A stretch of 14,633 nt of DNA from Chitinispirillaceae bacterium (GTDB taxonomy: Bacteria > Fibrobacterota > Chitinivibrionia > Chitinivibrionales > Chitinispirillaceae). Positions 1-6,123 of this stretch are shown here, piece after piece (position 1 is the stretch's first letter; each line of letters begins with the position of its first letter). Under the pieces are notes generated by a model that ran no database searches, had not been told where the DNA came from, and worked only from the letters and a program-made list of their open reading frames with translations. The DNA lies in contig JAFGDP010000114.1 of NCBI GenBank assembly GCA_016932075.1, positions 1 through 14,633 of the forward strand, read 5' to 3'. Made by a program: the position numbers and the translations under genes.

Positions 1-1512
1 GTCGCACTCATCCAGACGTCTCCGCCTGACCGCAACGGCAACCTGAGCCTGGGTATTTCCGTCGATATTGTCAAGTCCGCTGTTGAGAACAGCCTCATGA
101 TTATCGCCGAGGTCAACGAAAACATGCCGCGTACCTTCGGTGAATCGTCTGTTTCGCTCGACCTTGTGGACGCGGTGGTCAGGAGCGACCGTGCCCTGCT
201 TGAACACCGGCTGCCCGTGACCGATGCGGTCACCGAGGCCATTGCACGCAACATCGCGTCGCTCATCGAGGACGGTTCCACGCTCGAGGTCGGCATCGGC
301 AACATACCCCAGGCCGTGCTGCAATTTATCAGCGACAAACAGGACATCGGTATCCACACCGAGATGTTCAATGACGCGATCATTCCGCTCATCGAATCCG
401 GCGTCATTAACGGCAGCAGGAAGAGCATCAATCGCGGAAAAATTGTCGCGTCATTCTGCCTCGGCACAAAAAAGCTCTATCAATACATTCATGAAAATCC
501 GCTGTTTGAATTCCGGCCGTCCGAGTATGTGAACGATCCGTTCGTGATCAGCCAGCACCGCAAGATGGTGGCGGTCAACGTTGCCATTGAGGTCGACATG
601 ACCGGCCAGGTCTGCTCCGACTCCATCGGGTTCAATTTTTACAGCGGTGTCGGCGGGCAGGTGGACTTCAACCGGGGCGCGGCGAGGGCAAAGGAAGGCA
701 AGGCGATCATAGCGCTTCCTTCCACCACCAGGGACGGCAAAATATCGCGCATCGTGCCGAAACTCACCGAGGGCGCTGGCGTGGTGCTGAGCCGCGCCGA
801 CATTCGTTACATCGTGACCGAATACGGTATCGCCGATCTGTTCGGCAAGAACATTCGCGAGCGGGTGCTTGCGCTTGCGGAAATCGCCCATCCTGATTAC
901 CGCAATGAAATCATCAAGGAAGCAAAAAACAGGCATTACCTTCTTCCGCACCAGAAAGAGCTCCCGGCCAAAGGTATGTCCTATCCACGGGAGTACGAAA
1001 CCAGGCGCATCCTGAACGACGGGACCGAACTTTTCATCCGTCCCATCAAGACGAGCGACGACAAGGCGCTGCGTGACATGTTTTACGCGCTTTCGGAAAA
1101 ATCGATAGCGTTCCGTTTCTTTCAACCCATAAAAGCCTTCCCGTTGAAATTCATCCAGGAATTTACCGCCATTGATTTTTCAAAAGACATGGCGCTCGTC
1201 GCCTTTATCAAGGATATGGGCGGCGAGCAGATCGTGGGGGTCGCGCATTATTACAACAATCCGGCCAATAACCGGGCGGAAGTGTCGTTTCTCGTACGCG
1301 ACGACTGGCAGGCAAAGGGTCTGGGAACCGACCTGCTCGAACTACTCACCGAAATCGCGCGCAAGCGCGGCATCACCGGGTTCGAAGCGCGCGTGCTCGT
1401 TTCCAACCAGCTCATGATGGCCGTGTTCTACAACTCCGGATACAAGGTCACCACCACGCGCGAAGACGACGTGTTCCTGCTGACGTATGATTTTAAGAGC
1501 AAGGAGTTATAG
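1..1512 (+). CDS. Acetyl-CoA hydrolase/CoA-transferase fused to a C-terminal GNAT acetyltransferase domain (5' partial)
   Basis: The frame is open from base 1, so the start lies outside the window; 503 codons are visible. The first two thirds match the 4-hydroxybutyrate/acetate CoA-transferase family (family I, Cat1/AbfT-like), which moves CoA between acyl-CoA and a free acid. Visible landmarks are GIGNIPQAVL (about 286-315), a CoA/substrate loop, and HTEMFND, whose glutamate (codon 361-363) aligns with the family's catalytic Glu that forms the glutamyl-CoA thioester. From about base 994 (YETRRILNDGTELFIRP) a GNAT domain begins; DDWQAKGLGTDLL (about 1303-1341) is its acetyl-CoA pyrophosphate-binding loop, and it ends with the usual FYNSGY region. 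This fusion is known from database annotations in several anaerobic lineages, so it is not a misassembly. The GNAT half may acetylate a protein or act as an acyl-CoA sensor; its substrate cannot be read here. A stop at 1510-1512 is followed by a non-coding stretch. Confidence 0.9.
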   Translation, partial: VALIQTSPPDRNGNLSLGISVDIVKSAVENSLMIIAEVNENMPRTFGESSVSLDLVDAVVRSDRALLEHRLPVTDAVTEAIARNIASLIEDGSTLEVGIGNIPQAVLQFISDKQDIGIHTEMFNDAIIPLIESGVINGSRKSINRGKIVASFCLGTKKLYQYIHENPLFEFRPSEYVNDPFVISQHRKMVAVNVAIEVDMTGQVCSDSIGFNFYSGVGGQVDFNRGAARAKEGKAIIALPSTTRDGKISRIVPKLTEGAGVVLSRADIRYIVTEYGIADLFGKNIRERVLALAEIAHPDYRNEIIKEAKNRHYLLPHQKELPAKGMSYPREYETRRILNDGTELFIRPIKTSDDKALRDMFYALSEKSIAFRFFQPIKAFPLKFIQEFTAIDFSKDMALVAFIKDMGGEQIVGVAHYYNNPANNRAEVSFLVRDDWQAKGLGTDLLELLTEIARKRGITGFEARVLVSNQLMMAVFYNSGYKVTTTREDDVFLLTYDFKSKEL

Positions 1513-1584
1513 GCCGGATTATCCCCATAACAGGGTATGATACGGTTTCTTGCGCTCCTCGGCGAAATAGAAAAGAAAAGAGGC

Positions 1585-1695
1585 TCGGCACAAATCCGCA
1601 ATTAAAAATGCCCCGGACCGGACCCGAATCCCGATTCGCTTCGCTCATGCGGGACATCGGCCTTCGGCCTCAGTTCGGCACAAATATTCAATTAA
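1585..1695. repeat. Imperfect 21-bp direct repeats bracketing a tRNA fragment and two small palindromes
   Basis: TCGGCACAAAT occurs exactly at 1585-1595 and 1675-1685. With the following bases the match extends to 18 of 21 (1585-1605 against 1675-1695), at a spacing of 90 bp. Between the copies lie a tRNA 3'-end-like piece (1609-1632), a TCCCG...CGGGA inverted repeat (about 1629-1654) and a GGCC-TTC-GGCC hairpin (about 1659-1669). This could be a small interspersed element with flanking duplications or the result of recombination between repeats. The 1513-1791 gap contains no gene I can support. Confidence 0.5.
1593..1632 (-). pseudogene. Degenerate copy of a tRNA 3' end (T arm and acceptor strand) plus flank
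   Basis: Read on the minus strand, this piece resembles the T arm and acceptor 3' strand of a tRNA (loop TTCGGGT, then CCGGGGCA), followed by TTTTTAATTGCGGATT. It matches the 3' end and downstream flank of the intact tRNA-Leu (1776-1815) at 32 of 40 positions by my hand alignment. The T stem has a mismatch and the conserved T-loop A58 is G. No D arm or anticodon arm precedes it, so it cannot be a working tRNA. It may be a leftover attachment-site copy or a decayed tandem tRNA. Confidence 0.5.
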
Positions 1696-1730
1696 TAGGT
1701 AAGGGTTATTTCTTGGCGTTTTGGTTTAAA

Positions 1731-1786
1731 AATCCGCATTCCGCAATCCCTGCCCTGAGTATAGTCGAAGGGCGTAATCCGCAATT
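1731..1786 (-). repeat. ATTGCGGATT-type repeat cluster with a nested CCCTTCGA...CTCAGGG repeat
   Basis: On the minus strand, directly downstream of tRNA-Leu, AATTGCGGATT (1776-1786) is followed by CCCTTCGACTATACTCAGGG (1753-1772) and then GATTGCGGAATGCGGATT (1731-1748). The middle piece belongs to the widely dispersed CCCTGAG...CGAAGGG class of short repeats that turns up between genes in many unrelated bacterial genomes. Its function is unknown. Confidence 0.55.
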
Positions 1787-1791
1787 GAAAA

Positions 1792-1875
1792 TGCCCAGGA
1801 CGAGACTCGAACTCGTACGACCTATTCGGTCAAGGGATTTTAAGTCCCTTGTGTCTACCATTCCACCACCCGGGC
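1792..1875 (-). tRNA. tRNA-Leu (anticodon UAA)
   Basis: An 84-nt class II tRNA folds fully on the minus strand. The acceptor stem GCCCGGG pairs with CCTGGGC (one G-U pair) with discriminator A. The D arm contains GTGGAATGGTAGACAC, typical of bacterial tRNA-Leu. The anticodon stem AGGGA/TCCCT closes the loop CTTAAAA with anticodon TAA (plus-strand 1840-1842). A long variable arm with stem GACC/GGTC follows, then the T arm ACGAG-TTCGAGT-CTCGT. CCA is not encoded: the next bases are TTTTC. It decodes UUA, and UUG by wobble. Confidence 0.97.
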
Positions 1876-1895
1876 AATAGGTTAAAAGCATGTAA

Positions 1896-1924
1896 AATCT
1901 ACGATTTTCAGGGAAAAAAGGCAA
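1896..1924 (-). promoter_or_regulatory. Probable promoter of tRNA-Leu
   Basis: On the minus strand, TTGCCT (1919-1924) and TAGATT (1896-1901) are separated by 17 bases. Transcription would begin near 1889, leaving a short leader before the mature 5' end at 1875. The match to the sigma-70 consensus is moderate; the position and spacing carry most of the weight. Confidence 0.45.
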
Positions 1925-2228
1925 GGTTTTTGAGCCTGAAAACAAATGCCTGCAGGCAGCAGAACACCCTGAAGCATTCACTGAGACGAATATGCTGTGG
2001 CGCCGCTATTTCACCCATGACCATCGTTTTTCCCTGTTTCCATCCGCGGATTTGCGGGTTTTATCGGTTGCCCGGTCATGCATTGTTTTCAACCGGTGTT
2101 TATGAGAGACGGAACGGTCGGACATGCGTTCCAGCCGGTCATAGCATCGGGCCCCCAGGGCGGTTGAATTTTTAACGATTCTGCCGGCACGCTACAGTAC
2201 CTTAAAACAATGATGAACGAGGTAATAT
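1925..2228. other. Intergenic stretch with no recognisable feature
   Basis: This roughly 300-base stretch separates the divergent tRNA-Leu and Feo promoters. Short open frames cross it, but none has a ribosome binding site, recognisable protein or consistent coding character. I see no RNA fold or repeat I can support. A small RNA cannot be excluded. Confidence 0.4.
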
Positions 2229-2258
2229 TTGACAGTGATCAGGGGACTATTGTATAAT
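2229..2258 (+). promoter_or_regulatory. Strong sigma-70-type promoter of the fur-like/feoAB operon
   Basis: TTGACA (2229-2234) and TATAAT (2253-2258) are perfect consensus hexamers with an 18-base spacer. Transcription should start near 2265, about 30 bases before the first gene and inside the palindrome at 2262-2280. A consensus promoter under a repressor site is the usual arrangement for iron-starvation genes. Confidence 0.8.
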
Positions 2259-2261
2259 CTA

Positions 2262-2280
2262 ATTGAGACTAAATCTCAAT
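2262..2280. promoter_or_regulatory. Fur-box-like operator
   Basis: ATTGAGACTAAATCTCAAT is a 19-bp palindrome with 8 of 9 half-site pairs matching around a central A at 2271. Its length, its A/T-rich core and its 7-1-7 form (TGAGACT-A-AATCTCA) agree with Fur-family operators, though the half-site differs from the classical GATAAT. It begins 4 bases after the -10 hexamer and covers the expected transcription start, so a bound repressor would block initiation. The likely ligand is the Fur-like protein encoded directly downstream. Confidence 0.7.
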
Positions 2281-2294
2281 CTTAAGAAACCCCT

Positions 2295-2807
2295 ATGAAC
2301 ACCATCGCCCGGATAAAGTCCGCAAAGTCCCGGTTCAGCAAATCGCTGAGGAACGAAGGCAGGCGTTTTACCTCCCAGCGAGAGCTGATCGTTGAAAAAC
2401 TTTTTGCGATCGACTCTCATTTCAACATCGAAGAGCTGTTCCGGGAAATGAGAAGGAAAAGAATACCGGTAAGCAGGGCGACGGTATACCGGACCATTGC
2501 GTGCTTGGAAAAGGAAGGGCTTATACGGCGGATCAATTTCGACGAAGCGCACGCGCGTTATGAGGTTGCCGTGGGCGGGAAGCATCACGAGCATCTTGTG
2601 TGCAATTCCTGCGGATCAATTACTGAGTTCTCTGATGATCGTTTTGAGGAGCATATTCAGTCGATTGCCGCATCTCATGGATTTCGCATGTACAGCCACT
2701 CGGTCGAAATATTCGGCATGTGCGGCGATTGCATAAAAAACGGAAGGGATGAGTCCCGCCCGATGCAGGGCGGGACACAGATAAAGGAGCGAATGTGTCT
2801 CAAATAA
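2295..2807 (+). CDS. Fur-family metal-responsive transcriptional regulator
   Basis: This 170-residue protein has the full Fur architecture. An N-terminal winged helix includes the recognition helix SRATVYRTIACLEKEGLIRR (about 60-79). The dimerisation/metal domain has the HHEH metal site (97-100), a first CxxC at C103/C106 (CNSCG) and a second CxxC at C143/C146 (CGDC), which normally hold structural zinc. It is longer than Escherichia coli Fur (148 residues) because of about 20 extra residues at each end. It is first in the operon with feoA and feoB, behind a Fur-box-like operator, so negative autoregulation by Fe(II) is the simplest model; a zinc- or peroxide-sensing relative (Zur/PerR) is less likely given the Feo context. 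The start ATG at 2295 has only a weak ribosome binding site (AAGAAAC). Its last 13 bases overlap feoA. Confidence 0.9.
   Translation: MNTIARIKSAKSRFSKSLRNEGRRFTSQRELIVEKLFAIDSHFNIEELFREMRRKRIPVSRATVYRTIACLEKEGLIRRINFDEAHARYEVAVGGKHHEHLVCNSCGSITEFSDDRFEEHIQSIAASHGFRMYSHSVEIFGMCGDCIKNGRDESRPMQGGTQIKERMCLK
2784..2789 (+). promoter_or_regulatory. Ribosome binding site that fixes the GTG start of feoA
   Basis: AAGGAG lies inside the 3' end of the upstream regulator gene and 5 bases before GTG at 2795. The nearby ATG at 2793 is in the regulator's frame and reaches a stop after four codons, so GTG is the true feoA start. Confidence 0.75.
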
Positions 2808-3049
2808 TCACTGTAGCGGAGATGCGCGAAGGCCAGACCGGCAGGATAAAGGGGCTGTGCGGCGGTCATGGCATGATACACCGGTTGGCGGCGTTAGGAA
2901 TCAGAAATGGAAAGGAAATCACCAAATTGAGCTCGCAGTGGATGAGAGGTCCCGTTCTCCTGCGGTGCGGCAATACCGATGTGGCCATTGGATTCGGCAT
3001 GGCGCGGCATATTACGGTTGAAATGCCTGTAAAAGAAGGTGAAACATGA
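2795..3049 (+). CDS. feoA: FeoA, small SH3-like partner of the ferrous iron transporter
   Basis: This 84-residue protein has typical FeoA length and sequence: an N-terminal VAEMREGQTGRI strand, GGHGMIHRLAALGI (the conserved turn and helix), GKEI, then a strand pair (PVLLRCGNTDVAIGFGMARHITV) ending with the family's 'G..A..I.V' pattern. FeoA is a cytoplasmic SH3-like domain thought to bind FeoB and help assemble or regulate it. It starts with GTG behind AAGGAG, overlaps the regulator gene by 13 bases, and its TGA overlaps the feoB ATG (ATGA at 3046-3049), so all three are probably translationally coupled. Confidence 0.93.
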   Translation: MSQIITVAEMREGQTGRIKGLCGGHGMIHRLAALGIRNGKEITKLSSQWMRGPVLLRCGNTDVAIGFGMARHITVEMPVKEGET

Positions 3050-4749
3050 ATGCGCTGCTCATGGGAAATCCGAATGTAGGCAAAAGCGTTGTTTTCAGCC
3101 GGCTTACCGGCGCCGACGTGATCTCCTCCAACTATCCCGGTACGACGGTTGAATTTACACAAGGTACAATGAAGATTGACGGCGGCCGGACGGAAATCAT
3201 CGATGTTCCGGGTACCTATACGCTGGAGCCAACGTGCAAAGCGGAGGAAATAGCGGTTGAGATGCTGAAACAAGGCGATATCGTCGTCAATATTGTCGAT
3301 GCCACAAATTTGGAACGCAGCCTCAACCTTACCCTTCAGTTGTGCAAACGCAAGATACCGATGGTGGTGGCCTGCAACCTGTGGGACGAGACGAAGCATA
3401 CAGGCATATCAATTGACATAGAAAAGCTAGAAAAAATCCTGGGCGTTCCCTGTATTCCTACATGCGCCGTGACGGGCGAAGGGATAAAACACCTGGTGGA
3501 AAGGATGAAAGAAGCCGCAATTTCTTCATTCGATTATGAGGAGGAAGAGCGCTGGCATGAAATCGGCAATATCGTGGCTGAAGTGCAAACAATAACCCAC
3601 CGTCATCATACCGTGCTGGATACGTTTGCAGACGTTTCAGTGAAACCCCATTTTGGGATTCCACTAGCGCTGCTCGTTCTTTTTTTGACGTTTGCGGCAA
3701 TTCGGTTCGTCGGAGAGGGGCTTATCGGCTATGTGCTCGAACCGCTTTTTGATAACTTCTGGACCCCGCTGATGCTCAAGCTCTCCGGAGTTATTGAAGG
3801 GCAGACATTTATTCATGATCTTCTCATCGGCAAGCGTATTGATGGAACGATAGACTACGGACAATCCTTCGGCCTGTTGACCACCGGCCTTTTTGTGCCG
3901 CTCGGCGCGGTCCTGCCCTACGTATTTGCTTTCTATGCGGTTTTATCGTTTTTAGAAGATTCCGGTTATTTGCCACGGCTTGCCGTCATGGTGGATACCC
4001 TGATGCACAGGCTGGGCATACACGGTCTGGCAATAATACCCATGCTGCTCGGCCTCGGCTGTAATGTTCCCGGCGTTCTATCAACGAGAATACTTGAGAC
4101 AAGGAGGGAACGTTTTATTGCGGCAACGCTCCTGGTCATAGCAGTACCGTGTATGGCGCTCCAGGCCATGGTGATCGGACTCGTAGGAAAACACGGGGTG
4201 AAGGGTATCGGCGCCGTGTTCGGCACGTTGTTCATCGTATGGATTGTGCTTGGACTGTTGCTCAACCGGGTTATGAAGGGTACGTCGCTTGAGATCTTCG
4301 TGGAAATACCGCCGTACAGGATTCCGTATCTGGGGGGGCTCGTAAAGAAAGTCTGGATAAGGACCAAATGGTTCATCAAAGAGGCGGTACCATTCGTGCT
4401 TCTCGGCGTTCTCATTGCCAATGTGCTCTATACTCTCGGAATCGTCCAATTGATTGGCGGCATCACGGCACCGGTCGTTACCGGCGTGTTAGGGCTTCCG
4501 CGGGAAGCGGTCGGCGCATTGGTCATTGGATTTTTGCGCAAGGATGTGGCGGTGGGTATGCTTGTCCCTCTCGGATTAACCCTAAAGCAGCTTGTAATAG
4601 CGTCGGTGGTGCTGGCCATGTATTTCCCCTGCATTGCCACCTTCACGACGCTTGTTAAGGAGCTGGGGTTCGTCGACATGCTCAAATCCACCACTATCAT
4701 GATGGCGGCAAGCCTCATCGTTGGAGGGCTGTTGAATGTTGTGCTGTAA
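3046..4749 (+). CDS. feoB: FeoB, GTPase-linked ferrous iron permease (short form)
   Basis: This 567-residue inner-membrane Fe(II) transporter has an N-terminal G domain: G1 GNPNVGKS (7-14), G2 region NYPGTTVE (29-36), G3 DVPG (53-56), G4 NLWD (111-114, where NMxD or NKxD is usual) and a G5-like TCAVTGEG. A GDI-like spacer leads to the membrane part, which starts near residue 205. The first Gate region carries EDSGYLPR and GCNVPGVLSTR with the cysteine found in most FeoB proteins; the second carries FLRKDVAVG and YFPCIATF. It is shorter than common FeoB proteins (about 650-780 residues), mainly by a small spacer and no C-terminal extension, but both Gate halves and a normal C-terminal membrane segment are present, so I read it as complete. 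The usual SCSAR-type segment after the first Gate is replaced by AVPCMALQ. The start overlaps the feoA stop. Confidence 0.93.
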   Translation: MNALLMGNPNVGKSVVFSRLTGADVISSNYPGTTVEFTQGTMKIDGGRTEIIDVPGTYTLEPTCKAEEIAVEMLKQGDIVVNIVDATNLERSLNLTLQLCKRKIPMVVACNLWDETKHTGISIDIEKLEKILGVPCIPTCAVTGEGIKHLVERMKEAAISSFDYEEEERWHEIGNIVAEVQTITHRHHTVLDTFADVSVKPHFGIPLALLVLFLTFAAIRFVGEGLIGYVLEPLFDNFWTPLMLKLSGVIEGQTFIHDLLIGKRIDGTIDYGQSFGLLTTGLFVPLGAVLPYVFAFYAVLSFLEDSGYLPRLAVMVDTLMHRLGIHGLAIIPMLLGLGCNVPGVLSTRILETRRERFIAATLLVIAVPCMALQAMVIGLVGKHGVKGIGAVFGTLFIVWIVLGLLLNRVMKGTSLEIFVEIPPYRIPYLGGLVKKVWIRTKWFIKEAVPFVLLGVLIANVLYTLGIVQLIGGITAPVVTGVLGLPREAVGALVIGFLRKDVAVGMLVPLGLTLKQLVIASVVLAMYFPCIATFTTLVKELGFVDMLKSTTIMMAASLIVGGLLNVVL

Positions 4750-4762
4750 AAGGAAATCAGAG

Positions 4763-5449
4763 ATGAAAGGATCTGTCTTTTCTATAAATAGAATCGCTTT
4801 TGCGCTCTTCATCGCTTTTTCAGGGTCTGATGGCGCCAGGCCGCTTGCGACGGATGATGCCCAAACAGTTGATCCCGGCGCTTTTGAACTCGAATTCGGC
4901 TACGATTTTTCCCATACTATCAATGACTCGCAGAATCATTCGATGGGAATTTCGCTGAAGCATGGCTTGTCGGAACGGCTTGATATGGGGATTGCCTTTC
5001 CCTATGAAATCGAACCGAAAAGAGGGTTCGGGAGTGCGGAAATGGCGATCAAATACTCTTTCGTGAAAGAGAAAAAGCGCATACCGGCGATGTCGTCGAC
5101 TTTTAGTTTTGATCTCGGGAGTTCAGGCTATACCATCAATGGAATCGCGACAAAAACGTTTGATGTGGTTTGCATTTATATAAATGTTGGCTACACAGCG
5201 ACAGGCCAAACAGAAAAAAAAGGGACCGTGATTTATGGCACAGCCATTGAGTTCTTTCTCATAGAAAGGCTTGCGGCAGTAACAGAGCTGGTGGGAGAAT
5301 CGGTCGATGATAGTATGGCTCTCGAAGCATTATTCGGCTTGAAATTTTACGTAATTGAAGCGTTTGCTTTGGACCTCGCAGCCGCAAAAGGATTTTTAGA
5401 CACAGAAGCAAATTGGCAGACAGTAGTGGGAATGACATTTGTTTTTTAA
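4763..5449 (+). CDS. Outer-membrane beta-barrel protein, last gene of the Feo operon
   Basis: A 228-residue exported protein begins at ATG 4763, preceded by AAAGGA at 4748-4753; the upstream ATG at 4736 lies inside feoB without a site and is rejected. An N-terminal signal (KGSVFSINRIAFALFIAFSG) with a plausible cleavage near SDGA is followed by RPLATDDAQTVDPGAFELEFGY. That opening, and the alternating strands down to a C-terminal aromatic (GMTFVF), resemble the Phenol_MetA_deg/transporter-like barrel family. Its role is not known; position (13 bases after the feoB stop, no terminator between) suggests a part in metal passage or stress at the outer membrane. The C-terminal Phe is the usual signal for barrel insertion by BAM. 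Confidence 0.75.
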   Translation: MKGSVFSINRIAFALFIAFSGSDGARPLATDDAQTVDPGAFELEFGYDFSHTINDSQNHSMGISLKHGLSERLDMGIAFPYEIEPKRGFGSAEMAIKYSFVKEKKRIPAMSSTFSFDLGSSGYTINGIATKTFDVVCIYINVGYTATGQTEKKGTVIYGTAIEFFLIERLAAVTELVGESVDDSMALEALFGLKFYVIEAFALDLAAAKGFLDTEANWQTVVGMTFVF

Positions 5450-5476
5450 GGAGTGGCGCATTCATCAATCCGCAAT

Positions 5477-5516
5477 AAAAAAGCCCCGCAGGATCTATAC
5501 TAATTTCCTGCGAGGC
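5477..5516 (-). terminator. Rho-independent terminator of the flgM-like gene
   Basis: On the minus strand, GCCTCGCAGGA (5506-5516) pairs with TCCTGCGGGGC (5483-5493) over 11 bp with one G-T pair, around a 12-base loop, and is followed by six T (5477-5482). It lies 38 bases past the stop of the minus-strand gene. The plus side has no T-run, so it would not efficiently stop the Feo transcript arriving from the other direction. Confidence 0.85.
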
Positions 5517-5554
5517 GTGGTGACCGCTTCTCATATGACAGCGCAATAAAGGGA

Positions 5555-5857
5555 TCAGACCACTTTATTGTCTATCAATTTTTCGACTGCCTTGTAGAGA
5601 TTGGACTCGATCGGATACCCGTTGTACTTGATCTTAAGCTTGATCTCCTCAACGACCTTCAACCTGACATCAGGAGTCGATTCAACGATGTCACGCAGTT
5701 TCTTGAGGTTGACCGAGGCATCCGACAATTCAACCTGCTCGCTTGAGACAGCCGAGGACTTCGGCGGGGCCGCGTCTTTTCCGGCATCTTTCGCCACTGC
5801 CGGTTTGTAGGACTGTACCCCGTAAGCCGCTGATGAAATTTGTTGAATAGGTATCAT
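5555..5857 (-). CDS. flgM: FlgM-type anti-sigma-28 factor
   Basis: A 100-residue protein with the usual FlgM plan: a flexible, Ala/Lys/Ser-rich N-terminal half (about 1-40) with the start motif IQQISS, then EQVELSDASVNLKKLRDIVESTP, and a C-terminal region (DVRLKVVEEIKLKIKYNGYPIESNLYKAVEKLI, cited here only as about residues 63-96) with the family's 'I..G.Y.I.S...A.KLI' pattern. FlgM binds sigma-28 (FliA) and holds back late flagellar genes until the hook is finished, when it is exported. No flagellar genes neighbour it. A 266-base leader region upstream contains a sigma-28-like promoter candidate. An alternative is a FlgM-like protein used for another alternative sigma factor, but the length and C-terminal pattern fit well. 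Confidence 0.77.
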   Translation of the reverse strand: MIPIQQISSAAYGVQSYKPAVAKDAGKDAAPPKSSAVSSEQVELSDASVNLKKLRDIVESTPDVRLKVVEEIKLKIKYNGYPIESNLYKAVEKLIDNKVV

Positions 5858-5991
5858 GGCTTACCTGCCTTTCCGGGGGGGGCTGCTCCATCCCTGGACA
5901 CGCGATCCTTCCCTGGATTCCTCCCCATTTCAGCATTCCTTCCTTGGGCCGAGGAGTGCTGTGTTTTTCTTTCTATTATCTATATCGGAAT

Positions 5992-6018
5992 GAACCGGCG
6001 GTTGCTTGAGTCTTTTTA
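5992..6018 (-). promoter_or_regulatory. Candidate sigma-28-type promoter upstream of flgM
   Basis: On the minus strand, TAAA (6015-6018) and GCCGGTTC (5992-5999) are separated by 15 bases, the spacing of flagellar sigma-28 promoters (TAAA-N15-GCCGATAA). The -10 part matches 5 of 8. Transcription would begin about 130 bases before the gene. No clear sigma-70 or sigma-54 promoter was found in the same region. The match is partial and may be chance. Confidence 0.3.
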
Positions 6019-6123
6019 TGTATTGGTATTGTTGAAGTTACAAGGGTCAGGTCATGAAAAAAAGCCGATTTTCACGATTGAGCTGTTTCGAGGATTTCCA
6101 TGTCGACAATGAAAAAGTCACCG

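Noticed and set aside
451..1125. Minus-strand frame of 224 codons
   Set aside because: Antisense to the CoA-transferase gene; GC-rich codons create it.
1608..1981. Short frames across the tRNA region on both strands
   Set aside because: They read through tRNA-Leu and the small repeats; strings such as PALSIVEG are just translated CCCTGAG...CGAAGGG repeats.
1849..2175. Frame of 108 codons between tRNA-Leu and the Feo operon
   Set aside because: It begins within the tRNA gene, has no ribosome binding site and shows no protein-like pattern.
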